Shown here: one piece after another, positions 30,105 to 44,951 of the stretch | How the letters are laid out: each line of letters starts with the position of its first letter | How positions within the stretch are numbered: the stretch's first letter is position 1 | Source: Flammulina velutipes | Lineage: Eukaryota > Basidiomycota > Agaricomycetes > Agaricales > Physalacriaceae | Assembly (NCBI GenBank): GCA_011800155.1 | Contig: CM022378.1 | Coordinates: 1,302,001-1,366,000 of the forward strand | DNA length: 64,000 nt | Direction: 5' to 3' | The notes under the pieces: model-generated | The model's input: only the letters and a program-made list of their open reading frames with translations | Told to the model about the DNA's origin: nothing | The model's database searches: none | Program-made: the position numbers and the translations under genes

Positions 30105-33100
30105 GCTCGCTGCGTCGGGATGGTGGTCGGGATGGCGAGCGGGTCTATGAGAGCGACGACGAGGGGAAGAGAAGAGTAGTAGAGGTGAGAGGATGAGGAT
30201 GTGAGGAGAAAGGCCCAGATGAGCTGATGCCTTTCTCCTCCAATCCTCACCCTCTTTATATCGCAGAACTCTGCGCACGGACGCGGCCTATTTAGCCGTT
30301 AAGGGAAAGAACAATGATGAAGGAGCGAAGATTACGCCAAGACTTACGCAAGTCGAGCGGAAACTCGCCCGGTCCAAATTACGGGTCCCAGGTCGTTAGG
30401 CGTATTCGACGCGATCCTGCCACTCTGGAAACTTTGAAAATGATTTTTCTAGGAGTAGTAAAGATACTTCAAGTGTCAGATAGGTCATCGAGACACGTAG
30501 TATTGTCCAACTCACCAGATGCAAGTAGCCCTCCTCCTCATCCTTTCGCTCATCCTTCCGTCTTTCGCTGGGCGACAGCGCAGGATCAACGTAATAGCCG
30601 ATAGAACCTCCATCGGACCCTGAGCTCCGCCTCCCTTCCAACGGGCAACTCAGGAAATGGAATTATCGGCCAAGTCCAGTTTTGCGCAATTTCGCAAGAA
30701 CCATTGCGCGGGAGGGAAATACGACAGGCCAATCGATCCAGACTCGCTACCCTGAGAGACGCCTGATCCTTAGCACGGCCGCCCAGAGACGGGGACCTTG
30801 AAGTTGGGTAGTTTGCGCCAACGTAGTTTGTAGATGAATAGACATTCCCAGCAGATATTGAGAACAAGCCGCGTTAGAGTATCGCCAAGGAGTCGTTTCA
30901 GGGATACCAAGTCGTCAGAGTTCAAGTCCGTCGCATAGACATGAGCGTCGAAAGCAGAGTTGGATCGAGCGTGTTCGCGATTATTGATTAGATTGACAAG
31001 TTTCGTCACAGGGCACTGATCGCTCGGATTGTCAGGGTCCGATCCTCCTCACGCAGCGTTCAGACGGTTTGCGTACTTTCGCAACGTCTAGAGGCTCCGG
31101 AAGTTGCCGGGAATAGCTTTGAAGGATGATATACGGTGTATTCAGCGCCACAGATGGTAAGGCAGTTGTGCATTAGCTTGCGTTTGCTCGTTCTCACTCT
31201 GGCAGGTATCTTTCGACTTTCGACGTGGGTTACGACCACAAACCCTTCAAATCAAGATGGAATCATACGTTTCCTATCTCCGAGGTTCATTTCCGAGCCA
31301 TTTCAGCCGACTCCGTTTGACGGAACGTATGACCTCCCGCCGCGCCCAAATATGGATCCGGACAAGAATACCGTCCCAGTGGGACTCGTTTGAGAGCGTG
31401 ATATTAACGCTTAGGGTCGTATATAGCTTCGAAGATATCTCTAAGGGTACGACGGAAACCTCGAATGGCGGAACGCAGGCGTGATAGGTTGGTCACTTGG
31501 CATCTGGATTGTAATCAATGTTCGGGTTTAGCTCATTCTCGATACGGGCATGACTCAGTCAGTGTTTTGTATACTAGCACATTATGAATAGCAGAACATC
31601 AATGCAATAGTTGCAGAAAGGTGATTACCCCGTATCTTGATTCTTTGGGATTCCGTAGCAAAGACATTGCTACACACATTGAATGTATTAAAGGCGCAAA
31701 CACCGTAACAAAATTAGGTATGTCATTAAGAAGCTATTTCTAACGATTCCGAGCTGGCAACGTTGATACCTTGGCTCATGCCCCGCTGCGCCACATAATG
31801 CCTGCTGTTCCGCGCGCTCCAGTGTGCATTTGGCGTAAAGCCAAGCATTGTATATGTCCAACAGATAATAGTGCGCGCCGTGCGTGTCACGTAATAGCGA
31901 ATCTAATGCATATTCAGCGGCGAAATCTCGATGCAGACAGAGCAGTCTACTCACCATGCAAATGTTGCCACGATTGAGGAGACGTTCTGACGTTTACTGT
32001 GTCGTATGACTCGCGCAAAGCGTCGGAAAGCAGCAGAATGTCCGGGAACGAGCAAAACACGTCAGAGTTGAGTGTGGCGTCACTGGTGTTGGTGTTGGAA
32101 TTGAGTACGTGGCATGAGTGAGCTGTGCGGAAATGCAAGGTTAGTGGTAAGGTATTGCGCAAGAGAGTGCTACGCACCAAACTGCCCAACCGTCAATGCA
32201 ATTCACAACCGCCGCAGAGTCGGATATTGCGCGGCGGGTGTATTGTGTATCCTTTGACCTCACGAGCTAAGGGTGTGGGTACATGTGACCAAGGGAGCTA
32301 TTGGGAGCTCAGCTGCGTGATAAATGCTGCCACAACGCGCGGAATGTTGACTGGGAGAGTGCGAGTTCACCGGACCAGAGTTGGAAAGAACCAAAGAGCG
32401 AGTGATCACTCCGTCTCCGTCCTCCCTGCACGAACAATGGGAAAGACTCTCAACCCTAATTACGGGGCTCTTGCTCCGGGGGATAATGTATGGCGCCACG
32501 ATGGATTCTGGCCCGAGTCACGGCCAAGCCCACACTCTTCCGTCCTGCCACCACGTCGACCCCCCTACTATGCACTCCCGAGGGATCTTGTGAGTTTCGC
32601 CACCGTGGATTCTGGCTCAGTCAAGCTCTCTTCTGTCCTGCCACCATGTCGACCCCCACACTATGCAAGTCAGTTGAGTTGTCCGATGGATCTTGTACTC
32701 GAGGTTTGCTTACCTTTGCCAGCTGCCCCCTCGTTTATTGAATGATGCTATAGGTAAGTCTATCATACTTTCCTTTCGGTTTTCCTAATTCGTGATTAGT
32801 CGACGCATGGGAACTATTTAAGTTCTTTTTTGACCATGTTCCCACGGCCGACGTCGCGCAAGCTATACCTTGGTTTCGGTAAGTCAAGGGAACCATTTAC
32901 GTTGACTCGTCCTGACCTTGGGTTTAGCTATAGTTTCGGTACTGACCTTTGATTTAGCTGTTCATCGACACCGCACGAGCTGTGCTATGCTTTCGGTGAG
33001 TAAATGCAATCATTTGTGTTGACTTTGTACTTACCTGAGTTATGTTTTGCAGACTTTGCTATTTCTGTGCCCGTCGACATGAACGGCATAAGGACTATCG

Positions 33101-34293
33101 GCGCACAATCCTCACCTACATGCTCCCAGTCTGCCTCGATTCGGAAACTCTACTAGCAAGATGCGACTCACATGATTTCGCGTCGACGCTATGATCGACG
33201 TCCCGTGAGCGAGTAAGTCCCGTTGTCGCCAATCTATACTTGTGCTAACCCTCTTGTCAGGAGGGGTTGCTCACGAGAGTATCATCCTGCAATCAGCATG
33301 AGTACTTTCCAACACTCTTGGTATCGCCACTGGCCTTTGAGTTAGGACGTCGGAGCAAGAATATGACAGCAAACGTCGGAGTAAGTGTCTACGCTTTGGT
33401 ATGGTTTGGGAATTGATGTTTTGCATAGCATGACGAGCCGTTTTTGTGAGCTATAGCGGGCAACATTTGGTCAGTACAGATGTTGCTTCTTAGGTCGACG
33501 TTTGGTAAACAAGGTGTGTACGAACACCTTAGCTCAAGTTTGGGTTGCACTGACTTTGCATTCAGCTATCATCTTCCCGTCGCCAAGCTACATCAAGCTT
33601 TTGGTGAGTATTCAGCTGGCCTGCGTGATAGGAACCGTAGATTGACTTGTACTGATAACATGATCCAGTCTATTCCGTTGACATCTCGTCGTGTTTTTTT
33701 TTTTTGGCACGTCGAGTGCGTAGTTTGAGTGCTGAGTTCTGCTCGTTCGCGTTGCTTACGTAAGCTAGCGGCGCATATTTTATTGTACTTGTGAACATTA
33801 GACTTTTTATTTCAGGGTCAAGCATCCAGATATCCAATGAGACAGCGGCGATGGGAGGCAGGTAGATAAAATGTGCATCTAAGCGAGAGTGTCGAAAGAG
33901 GAAGGACCGCGCCCCCTTCTCACACTGCCCCTGACCAGGACACCACTCCCGCCCCAGGCCACGTCACCCACTCACGCCAGAGACCACTCCACACGCAAGC
34001 TCAGGCCACCGACCGCATCCACCGCAGACGATGACTTGGATCATGTCCGCTCATGATTCTAGTCAAACCACCTTACCTTAGTAGTCCTACAGCATCGAAT
34101 CCATCATACACTGCATTGGAAACATCAAGTATCGTTTCGTTGTCATGTTCGGCTGCGCGGAACGTCATTTTGATCATACGTGGCGCGCAGTGGTTTCAGT
34201 ATTTCATTCTTGTCTTCTTACCACCATCATGTCCTGACTGCGCTTGCACTATTTAGTTCCCTGGACGTCGCACAGCACCATCCTTTGCTCAAC

Positions 34294-35805
34294 ATGCACG
34301 ACCCAGAAGACATGGAGAGTTCACCGTCGCTCAGCAAACGAAGTAGGACGTTAACGCGTCCACGCGCTTGCGATTTATGCAGACAGAAAAAGAGTGCGTC
34401 GTCGTCGTGCAGGACAGTGTTGCCGACCACTGATCATCATCGCAGTCAGATGTACGCTTTCATGCAATCGTGGTGTTCAGCTCACGAAATTACTTCCAGG
34501 TGAAGGCAGCGAGACATCAGGCGAATGCGCGTACTGCCACAAGGCTGGTACACAGTGCAAATACACTAATGAAGTCGTCCGAGTGCGTTGCACCACCTCC
34601 GATCGATATCCGAGTTGTTGACGGAAATCTAGAAACGCACACCGACCAAGAATTCAAAGGCTTACATCGAATCGTTGGAAGAACGCCTGGCGAATATGGA
34701 GAAGATGTTGACACAGGTGCGTTTCTGCGACTCATCTAGCTCTCGTCCTCATCGTCTGCAGGTCAGGCGCGAGGCCAGGGGCAAGGCAGATATATACAAT
34801 GACATGGATATGCCCAACTCGATGAGCTCTGATTCCGACCCCGATGATGCTTTCGCCTCCCCGAGGACAAACTCCCCCGTACCCTCCACCGTTTTGCCAG
34901 TCAGTCTTCCCAGCCCCGACGACAAAGCCGACATAACATCCCAAGACGTCAAACATGACTTGACTACAGTAGACTTGGCCGGGGGCATGAAGTACCTGGG
35001 AATGGGAAACGACGTGCGCTTCTATGGCAGAGCCAGCGCTCCAGCCTTGGTCCATCGAGCTTTCGACTTTCGCCGTCGTATTCGTGGAGACAACCTCGAA
35101 ACGTATGAATATCTACTATCTATAGCCGATGTGACAAGGAAATCGCTATGGCAGATGTTTCCTGTATGTGATCTCTCTATCTCGTTGCCCTGACTCAAGC
35201 GCTATCTAGTGGGAAACAGCCGTCGATACTAGGCCCAAGAAAGACGCCACCGATTACTCTTTCCCGGAACCTGACCTCCTGGAGTGTCTCATTGATCTAT
35301 ACTTCAAGAACGTCAATCTATTTTTGCCTTTGCTCCATCGACCGACGTTCGAGAAATCAGTCTGGGAGGACCGGCTACATGAAAAGGATGACGACTTTGG
35401 TGGTATAGTTCTACTTGTATGTGCCATCGGCTCGCGGTTCTCGGACGACTCGAGGGTGACGATGGATAGCGCAGGAAAGCATCCGTACTCTTCTGGATGG
35501 AGCTGGTTCATCCAGGTCAAACCTATCCAGATGACTATAATGATGCGGCCATTGCTTTATGATTTGCAAAAATGTACAGTGCGTATCTTTCACCTTGATT
35601 CTGATCACTAATAATGTCTTCCTAGTTGTCTGTCATCTATATGCAAGGTTGTTCGCCTCCCCGTGCGTCGTGGACGATGCTCGGTACCGGGATTCGCTCA
35701 AGACTACGAACGGTGTTCACCGCCGAGCGGAAGCACATGTTTATGAATCCGAGCAAGCTGAACACGAGGCGAGTGTTCTGTTTCTCTCGTGCGTCCGATA
35801 CTGAC
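34294..35805 (+). pseudogene. Zn2Cys6 regulator fragment, unit 3
   Basis: ATG at 34294. The zinc cluster, linker and first part of the Fungal_trans domain (to IGSRFSDDSRVTMDSAG) stay open across their introns, without the frameshifts of units 1 and 5. The sequence then decays and ends near 35805. If transcribed it could give a DNA-binding fragment without the C-terminal half. Confidence 0.75.
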
Positions 35806-36243
35806 TGCAACGAGGACGCCGTCGCCAAGTGCCGTCGATTCAGCTTGCGCGCTGTCGGTCGTGAAAAACGTCGAATTTCATTATTAGACCTCTGGATACA
35901 AAGTACATAGACTGTAGTAAACTACGCTAATGATAATTCCATGTTCCTTCTCAAAGCTGCGTCGTTGAGTCAAAGTCTATTGAATGGTTAGATTGAGTTT
36001 GCTGCGACGCATACGTACCCAAGAGCATGCACCAAGGCCATCTCGCCATCGGCGAGAAGCCAGCCACAGGCTGGTGTTGGTCTTGGCTGCGTGCGATCCT
36101 AAAAGTCGAAAGATGTACAAGACGAGCAACGCGTAGCTATTCACTAGCACGATTGGCGAGAAAACAAGTCAAAAACCCGTACACTATGAGACGAGTATGA
36201 GCTTACCTTTGCATTGTCGAAGCCGTTCCGCACGCTTCGTCAC

Positions 36244-38812
36244 TCATCTATTCGTCTTCTGTTTCTGTAGCTCGACGAAGATGTCGCTAGCCATAACGAT
36301 AATGTATTTGCATTCATCCACGCTTGGCGACGACAACGTTGGAGTGCGCGCGCGACGCAGAGGGCCAAGATGCGTCCGTAGCGAAATTGGGTTTACATGC
36401 GATAACGAGAGCCGCGGCAAGGTTCGTGGGGCTTGGTATGGGGTGCGTTGTGTCGTAGGTAGGTGCACGGGCGGTCGAGACGACTCTACGAGCTGTTTGA
36501 AAAATCACCTAAATCCCAAGTCAGTGGCGTCGACAAATGTAAAACGTCAACGCACGTAGATGTAGCCTATCCGGGGCACAGGTAGTACCCTTCAAGTACA
36601 TTATACATTATTCCGCTACCCTTACGTGGCCTTGTACCGTATTTGCCGTCGTTCAATTCACATGAGTGAAAATATGTACAACTAGTGAAATGTTAGCAAG
36701 CGTTAGTCGAAGAGCTTTCGCGTACTCACAGTATCATACTAGTAGCGTAGCGCCTCAGCTTTGATGGTCCGCATACGGCTATTGTAAGTTTCGACGAAAA
36801 CTTGGTTTGGGTGCGTTGAGGACAGATCGGGGTCCCGTGTGATAACGACGGCTGCTGGGGACTCGAAACCACTTGATATGGGGGTCGTATAACTTGATAC
36901 AGGAGCCTATATCGTCGCGGTGTCGTTCCAAACGGTTTGAAAAATCTGCCATTTTGCAGATTAGTGGCGTCCGAAAACGAAAAACGGCAACGCACCCATT
37001 CGGCGTCTTTCAAAGGGTACCCGGACACTCCTGTGGATATGATAGTTGATTTGCAAAGACCATTCGCCTTGTGTTGGCGATTCCTTTGGACACAGAACTA
37101 TGGTCCGTTTGATACGTCGCCCGCCTAATAAAACAAGAGTTGGGTCAGTGATAGACAGCTCGAGCGTTATCGCGTACGTACCTGTGATAGCGAGCATCGT
37201 AGCTCAAAAGCCACGCGTGCGTGGCGACTCGTATAGACTTGGTGTATCAAGTTGAATGTGGGTGAAGTGCGTTGACGGTAGCCTATGGTTGTCCTGGCGG
37301 GGTCAAGGATGCGAGCATGGTATGGGTAGCGCATTGGGCCAATCCGAGGCTTAGCGAGTGTCCTTTCGCTAGCATCGTGCCCCCACGATTTCGTCTTCAT
37401 GTCGGACTTGGAGTCATTCGACTCGTTTGCGTGCAAAACCAATAGAACTGGGTAAATGTGAGCAAGCGCTATTATAAAGGGTATCGCGCACTTACGGTGT
37501 AGTATCAAGAGTGTAACATTTCTACTTGTAACATCTTCTGACGGCCATTATGAGTTGTGACCAAAAATCCATAAGGGAGCGTCGGGGATGTATCGGGGGT
37601 TCGTTCGATAACGGCGGCCTAGAGGGACTCGAAAACGCGTGAGGTGGGCGACGTATGGTGTAATGCAGGCGCCTATAGTGTCGCGGGGTCGTTCCAAGTG
37701 GTTTGAAAATCTGCCATTTTGCAGGTTAGTGGCGTTCGAAAATGGAAAAACGCGAACGCACCTATGTGGCACCTATCCAAGGGTTACGGAGCGTTCCTAA
37801 TCGTACTCTAGACGATATTCAACCACCGCTTGAACGGTGGTATCGACACTCGTGAATGCGACGCTATGGTCTACAGTTGATCTTGCCGGCCTAACAAAAC
37901 GGAAGTTGCGTTAGCGATATAGAGCTGGGGTGTTGACGGTTGCGTACCCGTCTTGTTGAATCACATATCCCATGGTCTAAGCTGCCCATTGCGGCTCATA
38001 TCGAGCCTATGTCTTGAGATGTATACAGGTGCGCTGGAACGAAGTGCGTCGACACATGCCAATAACCGTTGAGGTGAATCTTAAGGATACGTGGAATTGG
38101 TAGCGTAGGTCCATAGTAGTCGATAGCATGGCCGTATGAGGCATCCTAAGCCGTTTGAAAATACCTGAAATGGAGGTCAACGGGGTCGAAAAGTTGGGAA
38201 ACGAGAACGCACCTGTATAGCGCCCAGGCGAGGGTCTGAAAGCATCCCTATACAAGCCCTAAGGTCGTTCGCCAACATCGTATCCGTCCCTCTTGGTAAA
38301 TTCAAGGTATCCGTGTCCGATACTGTGGCGCTATACGACATTGGCTTGCCGTTCGACTCGAAAGGTTAGCGACGGGGTATTGGTCCATACGGTCGTTGTA
38401 TTGGGTGTATGTGAGGGCTACGTTGAGAGGTTTGAAGACCTAGGTCAACGTTAAGGAAAACACGAAGATCGAGCCAGAACCAGGTTACTCACCGAATGTT
38501 TGTATAAGCCGTTGCGCGTCCCAATCCAGTTCATAGTCCGTATCAGCGGACTTCAGCGTTCGCCTGAGTTGAGCTCCATACAGCCCATAGATATCGAAAT
38601 GTGTAGTCCGTTGGATGTTGAACGCGGTATCGGTTTGCTAAGTAGATAGATAGTTAGTAAGGATACAGTAAATGGAGTTGGTAGGATTGAACATACCATA
38701 CAAATGATTCACTGAAGGAATTTCCAAGGCCTTCAGTGCACGAGTAAGCTATAGCGATATCAACGATGATGGTGAAAGCAGAAGATGAATGTCACACCTG
38801 TGACGAAATCAT
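36244..38812 (-). pseudogene. decayed serial-exon gene, unit 3
   Basis: Copy of the unit 1 pseudogene, offset 28,965 bases, with the same exon starts (VFKPLNVAL, IFKPLGTTPRHYR, FFKPFGTTPRRYR). TATA box at 38962-38968. Confidence 0.5.
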
Positions 38813-41800
38813 GCTCGCTGCGTCGGGATGGTGGTCGGGATGGCGAGCGGGTCTATGAGAGCGACGACGAGGGGAAGAGAAGAGTAGTAGAGGTGAGAGG
38901 ATGAGGATGTGAGGAGAAAGGCCCAGATGAGCTGATGCCTTTCTCCTCCAATCCTCACCCTCTTTATATCGCAGAACTCTGCGCACGGACGCGGCCTATT
39001 TAGCCGTTAAGGGAAAGAACAATGATGAAGGAGCGAAGATTACGCCAAGACTTACGCAAGTCGAGCGGAAACTCGCCCGGTCCAAATTACGGGTCCCAGG
39101 TCGTTAGGCGTATTCGACGCGATCCTGCCACTCTGGAAACTTTGAAAATGATTTTTCTAGGAGTAGTAAAGATACTTCAAGTGTCAGATAGGTCATCGAG
39201 ACACGTAGTATTGTCCAACTCACCAGATGCAAGTAGCCCTCCTCCTCATCCTTTCGCTCATCCTTCCGTCTTTCGCTGGGCGACAGCGCAGGATCAACGT
39301 AATAGCCGATAGAACCTCCATCGGACCCTGAGCTCCGCCTCCCTTCCAACGGGCAACTCAGGAAATGGAATTATCGGCCAAGTCCAGTTTTGCGCAATTT
39401 CGCAAGAACCATTGCGCGGGAGGGAAATACGACAGGCCAATCGATCCAGACTCGCTACCCTGAGAGACGCCTGATCCTTAGCACGGCCGCCCAGAGACGG
39501 GGACCTTGAAGTTGGGTAGTTTGCGCCAACGTAGTTTGTAGATGAATAGACATTCCCAGCAGATATTGAGAACAAGCCGCGTTAGAGTATCGCCAAGGAG
39601 TCGTTTCAGGGATACCAAGTCGTCAGAGTTCAAGTCCGTCGCATAGACATGAGCGTCGAAAGCAGAGTTGGATCGAGCGTGTTCGCGATTATTGATTAGA
39701 TTGACAAGTTTCGTCACAGGGCACTGATCGCTCGGATTGTCAGGGTCCGATCCTCCTCACGCAGCGTTCAGACGGTTTGCGTACTTTCGCAACGTCTAGA
39801 GGCTCCGGAAGTTGCCGGGAATAGCTTTGAAGGATGATATACGGTGTATTCAGCGCCACAGATGGTAAGGCAGTTGTGCATTAGCTTGCGTTTGCTCGTT
39901 CTCACTCTGGCAGGTATCTTTCGACTTTCGACGTGGGTTACGACCACAAACCCTTCAAATCAAGATGGAATCATACGTTTCCTATCTCCGAGGTTCATTT
40001 CCGAGCCATTTCAGCCGACTCCGTTTGACGGAACGTATGACCTCCCGCCGCGCCCAAATATGGATCCGGACAAGAATACCGTCCCAGTGGGACTCGTTTG
40101 AGAGCGTGATATTAACGCTTAGGGTCGTATATAGCTTCGAAGATATCTCTAAGGGTACGACGGAAACCTCGAATGGCGGAACGCAGGCGTGATAGGTTGG
40201 TCACTTGGCATCTGGATTGTAATCAATGTTCGGGTTTAGCTCATTCTCGATACGGGCATGACTCAGTCAGTGTTTTGTATACTAGCACATTATGAATAGC
40301 AGAACATCAATGCAATAGTTGCAGAAAGGTGATTACCCCGTATCTTGATTCTTTGGGATTCCGTAGCAAAGACATTGCTACACACATTGAATGTATTAAA
40401 GGCGCAAACACCGTAACAAAATTAGGTATGTCATTAAGAAGCTATTTCTAACGATTCCGAGCTGGCAACGTTGATACCTTGGCTCATGCCCCGCTGCGCC
40501 ACATAATGCCTGCTGTTCCGCGCGCTCCAGTGTGCATTTGGCGTAAAGCCAAGCATTGTATATGTCCAACAGATAATAGTGCGCGCCGTGCGTGTCACGT
40601 AATAGCGAATCTAATGCATATTCAGCGGCGAAATCTCGATGCAGACAGAGCAGTCTACTCACCATGCAAATGTTGCCACGATTGAGGAGACGTTCTGACG
40701 TTTACTGTGTCGTATGACTCGCGCAAAGCGTCGGAAAGCAGCAGAATGTCCGGGAACGAGCAAAACACGTCAGAGTTGAGTGTGGCGTCACTGGTGTTGG
40801 TGTTGGAATTGAGTACGTGGCATGAGTGAGCTGTGCGGAAATGCAAGGTTAGTGGTAAGGTATTGCGCAAGAGAGTGCTACGCACCAAACTGCCCAACCG
40901 TCAATGCAATTCACAACCGCCGCAGAGTCGGATATTGCGCGGCGGGTGTATTGTGTATCCTTTGACCTCACGAGCTAAGGGTGTGGGTACATGTGACCAA
41001 GGGAGCTATTGGGAGCTCAGCTGCGTGATAAATGCTGCCACAACGCGCGGAATGTTGACTGGGAGAGTGCGAGTTCACCGGACCAGAGTTGGAAAGAACC
41101 AAAGAGCGAGTGATCACTCCGTCTCCGTCCTCCCTGCACGAACAATGGGAAAGACTCTCAACCCTAATTACGGGGCTCTTGCTCCGGGGGATAATGTATG
41201 GCGCCACGATGGATTCTGGCCCGAGTCACGGCCAAGCCCACACTCTTCCGTCCTGCCACCACGTCGACCCCCCTACTATGCACTCCCGAGGGATCTTGTG
41301 AGTTTCGCCACCGTGGATTCTGGCTCAGTCAAGCTCTCTTCTGTCCTGCCACCATGTCGACCCCCACACTATGCAAGTCAGTTGAGTTGTCCGATGGATC
41401 TTGTACTCGAGGTTTGCTTACCTTTGCCAGCTGCCCCCTCGTTTATTGAATGATGCTATAGGTAAGTCTATCATACTTTCCTTTCGGTTTTCCTAATTCG
41501 TGATTAGTCGACGCATGGGAACTATTTAAGTTCTTTTTTGACCATGTTCCCACGGCCGACGTCGCGCAAGCTATACCTTGGTTTCGGTAAGTCAAGGGAA
41601 CCATTTACGTTGACTCGTCCTGACCTTGGGTTTAGCTATAGTTTCGGTACTGACCTTTGATTTAGCTGTTCATCGACACCGCACGAGCTGTGCTATGCTT
41701 TCGGTGAGTAAATGCAATCATTTGTGTTGACTTTGTACTTACCTGAGTTATGTTTTGCAGACTTTGCTATTTCTGTGCCCGTCGACATGAACGGCATAAG

Positions 41801-43001
41801 GACTATCGGCGCACAATCCTCACCTACATGCTCCCAGTCTGCCTCGATTCGGAAACTCTACTAGCAAGATGCGACTCACATGATTTCGCGTCGACGCTAT
41901 GATCGACGTCCCGTGAGCGAGTAAGTCCCGTTGTCGCCAATCTATACTTGTGCTAACCCTCTTGTCAGGAGGGGTTGCTCACGAGAGTATCATCCTGCAA
42001 TCAGCATGAGTACTTTCCAACACTCTTGGTATCGCCACTGGCCTTTGAGTTAGGACGTCGGAGCAAGAATATGACAGCAAACGTCGGAGTAAGTGTCTAC
42101 GCTTTGGTATGGTTTGGGAATTGATGTTTTGCATAGCATGACGAGCCGTTTTTGTGAGCTATAGCGGGCAACATTTGGTCAGTACAGATGTTGCTTCTTA
42201 GGTCGACGTTTGGTAAACAAGGTGTGTACGAACACCTTAGCTCAAGTTTGGGTTGCACTGACTTTGCATTCAGCTATCATCTTCCCGTCGCCAAGCTACA
42301 TCAAGCTTTTGGTGAGTATTCAGCTGGCCTGCGTGATAGGAACCGTAGATTGACTTGTACTGATAACATGATCCAGTCTATTCCGTTGACATCTCGTCGT
42401 GTTTTTTTTTTTTGGCACGTCGAGTGCGTAGTTTGAGTGCTGAGTTCTGCTCGTTCGCGTTGCTTACGTAAGCTAGCGGCGCATATTTTATTGTACTTGT
42501 GAACATTAGACTTTTTATTTCAGGGTCAAGCATCCAGATATCCAATGAGACAGCGGCGATGGGAGGCAGGTAGATAAAATGTGCATCTAAGCGAGAGTGT
42601 CGAAAGAGGAAGGACCGCGCCCCCTTCTCACACTGCCCCTGACCAGGACACCACTCCCGCCCCAGGCCACGTCACCCACTCACGCCAGAGACCACTCCAC
42701 ACGCAAGCTCAGGCCACCGACCGCATCCACCGCAGACGATGACTTGGATCATGTCCGCTCATGATTCTAGTCAAACCACCTTACCTTAGTAGTCCTACAG
42801 CATCGAATCCATCATACACTGCATTGGAAACATCAAGTATCGTTTCGTTGTCATGTTCGGCTGCGCGGAACGTCATTTTGATCATACGTGGCGCGCAGTG
42901 GTTTCAGTATTTCATTCTTGTCTTCTTACCACCATCATGTCCTGACTGCGCTTGCACTATTTAGTTCCCTGGACGTCGCACAGCACCATCCTTTGCTCAA
43001 C

Positions 43002-44513
43002 ATGCACGACCCAGAAGACATGGAGAGTTCACCGTCGCTCAGCAAACGAAGTAGGACGTTAACGCGTCCACGCGCTTGCGATTTATGCAGACAGAAAAAG
43101 AGTGCGTCGTCGTCGTGCAGGACAGTGTTGCCGACCACTGATCATCATCGCAGTCAGATGTACGCTTTCATGCAATCGTGGTGTTCAGCTCACGAAATTA
43201 CTTCCAGGTGAAGGCAGCGAGACATCAGGCGAATGCGCGTACTGCCACAAGGCTGGTACACAGTGCAAATACACTAATGAAGTCGTCCGAGTGCGTTGCA
43301 CCACCTCCGATCGATATCCGAGTTGTTGACGGAAATCTAGAAACGCACACCGACCAAGAATTCAAAGGCTTACATCGAATCGTTGGAAGAACGCCTGGCG
43401 AATATGGAGAAGATGTTGACACAGGTGCGTTTCTGCGACTCATCTAGCTCTCGTCCTCATCGTCTGCAGGTCAGGCGCGAGGCCAGGGGCAAGGCAGATA
43501 TATACAATGACATGGATATGCCCAACTCGATGAGCTCTGATTCCGACCCCGATGATGCTTTCGCCTCCCCGAGGACAAACTCCCCCGTACCCTCCACCGT
43601 TTTGCCAGTCAGTCTTCCCAGCCCCGACGACAAAGCCGACATAACATCCCAAGACGTCAAACATGACTTGACTACAGTAGACTTGGCCGGGGGCATGAAG
43701 TACCTGGGAATGGGAAACGACGTGCGCTTCTATGGCAGAGCCAGCGCTCCAGCCTTGGTCCATCGAGCTTTCGACTTTCGCCGTCGTATTCGTGGAGACA
43801 ACCTCGAAACGTATGAATATCTACTATCTATAGCCGATGTGACAAGGAAATCGCTATGGCAGATGTTTCCTGTATGTGATCTCTCTATCTCGTTGCCCTG
43901 ACTCAAGCGCTATCTAGTGGGAAACAGCCGTCGATACTAGGCCCAAGAAAGACGCCACCGATTACTCTTTCCCGGAACCTGACCTCCTGGAGTGTCTCAT
44001 TGATCTATACTTCAAGAACGTCAATCTATTTTTGCCTTTGCTCCATCGACCGACGTTCGAGAAATCAGTCTGGGAGGACCGGCTACATGAAAAGGATGAC
44101 GACTTTGGTGGTATAGTTCTACTTGTATGTGCCATCGGCTCGCGGTTCTCGGACGACTCGAGGGTGACGATGGATAGCGCAGGAAAGCATCCGTACTCTT
44201 CTGGATGGAGCTGGTTCATCCAGGTCAAACCTATCCAGATGACTATAATGATGCGGCCATTGCTTTATGATTTGCAAAAATGTACAGTGCGTATCTTTCA
44301 CCTTGATTCTGATCACTAATAATGTCTTCCTAGTTGTCTGTCATCTATATGCAAGGTTGTTCGCCTCCCCGTGCGTCGTGGACGATGCTCGGTACCGGGA
44401 TTCGCTCAAGACTACGAACGGTGTTCACCGCCGAGCGGAAGCACATGTTTATGAATCCGAGCAAGCTGAACACGAGGCGAGTGTTCTGTTTCTCTCGTGC
44501 GTCCGATACTGAC
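43002..44513 (+). pseudogene. Zn2Cys6 regulator fragment, unit 4
   Basis: Same as the unit 3 fragment, with its ATG at 43002. The G run in DLAGGMKYLG has five Gs here, keeping frame, in contrast to unit 5. Confidence 0.75.
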
Positions 44514-44951
44514 TGCAACGAGGACGCCGTCGCCAAGTGCCGTCGATTCAGCTTGCGCGCTGTCGGTCGTGAAAAACGTCGAATTTCATTATTAGACCTC
44601 TGGATACAAAGTACATAGACTGTAGTAAACTACGCTAATGATAATTCCATGTTCCTTCTCAAAGCTGCGTCGTTGAGTCAAAGTCTATTGAATGGTTAGA
44701 TTGAGTTTGCTGCGACGCATACGTACCCAAGAGCATGCACCAAGGCCATCTCGCCATCGGCGAGAAGCCAGCCACAGGCTGGTGTTGGTCTTGGCTGCGT
44801 GCGATCCTAAAAGTCGAAAGATGTACAAGACGAGCAACGCGTAGCTATTCACTAGCACGATTGGCGAGAAAACAAGTCAAAAACCCGTACACTATGAGAC
44901 GAGTATGAGCTTACCTTTGCATTGTCGAAGCCGTTCCGCACGCTTCGTCAC

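Larger units (their letters stand above)
13771..34027. repeat. tandem array unit 2, split by the 11.5-kb transposon
   Basis: Starts at ACGATGACTTGGATCATG (13771). Its first 333 bases run to 14103, then the transposon and one copy of the 8-base target duplication intervene, and the unit resumes after 25652. Without the 11,549 inserted bases the unit is 8708 bases long. From 25653 it is identical in all translated segments to units 3 and 4. Confidence 0.95.
34028..42735. repeat. tandem array unit 3 (8708 bp)
   Basis: Complete uninterrupted unit from ACGATGACTTGGATCATG. It holds the single-copy AACGCGTC (34354-34361) that serves as an empty site for the transposon in unit 2. Content and order match unit 1. 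Confidence 0.95.
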
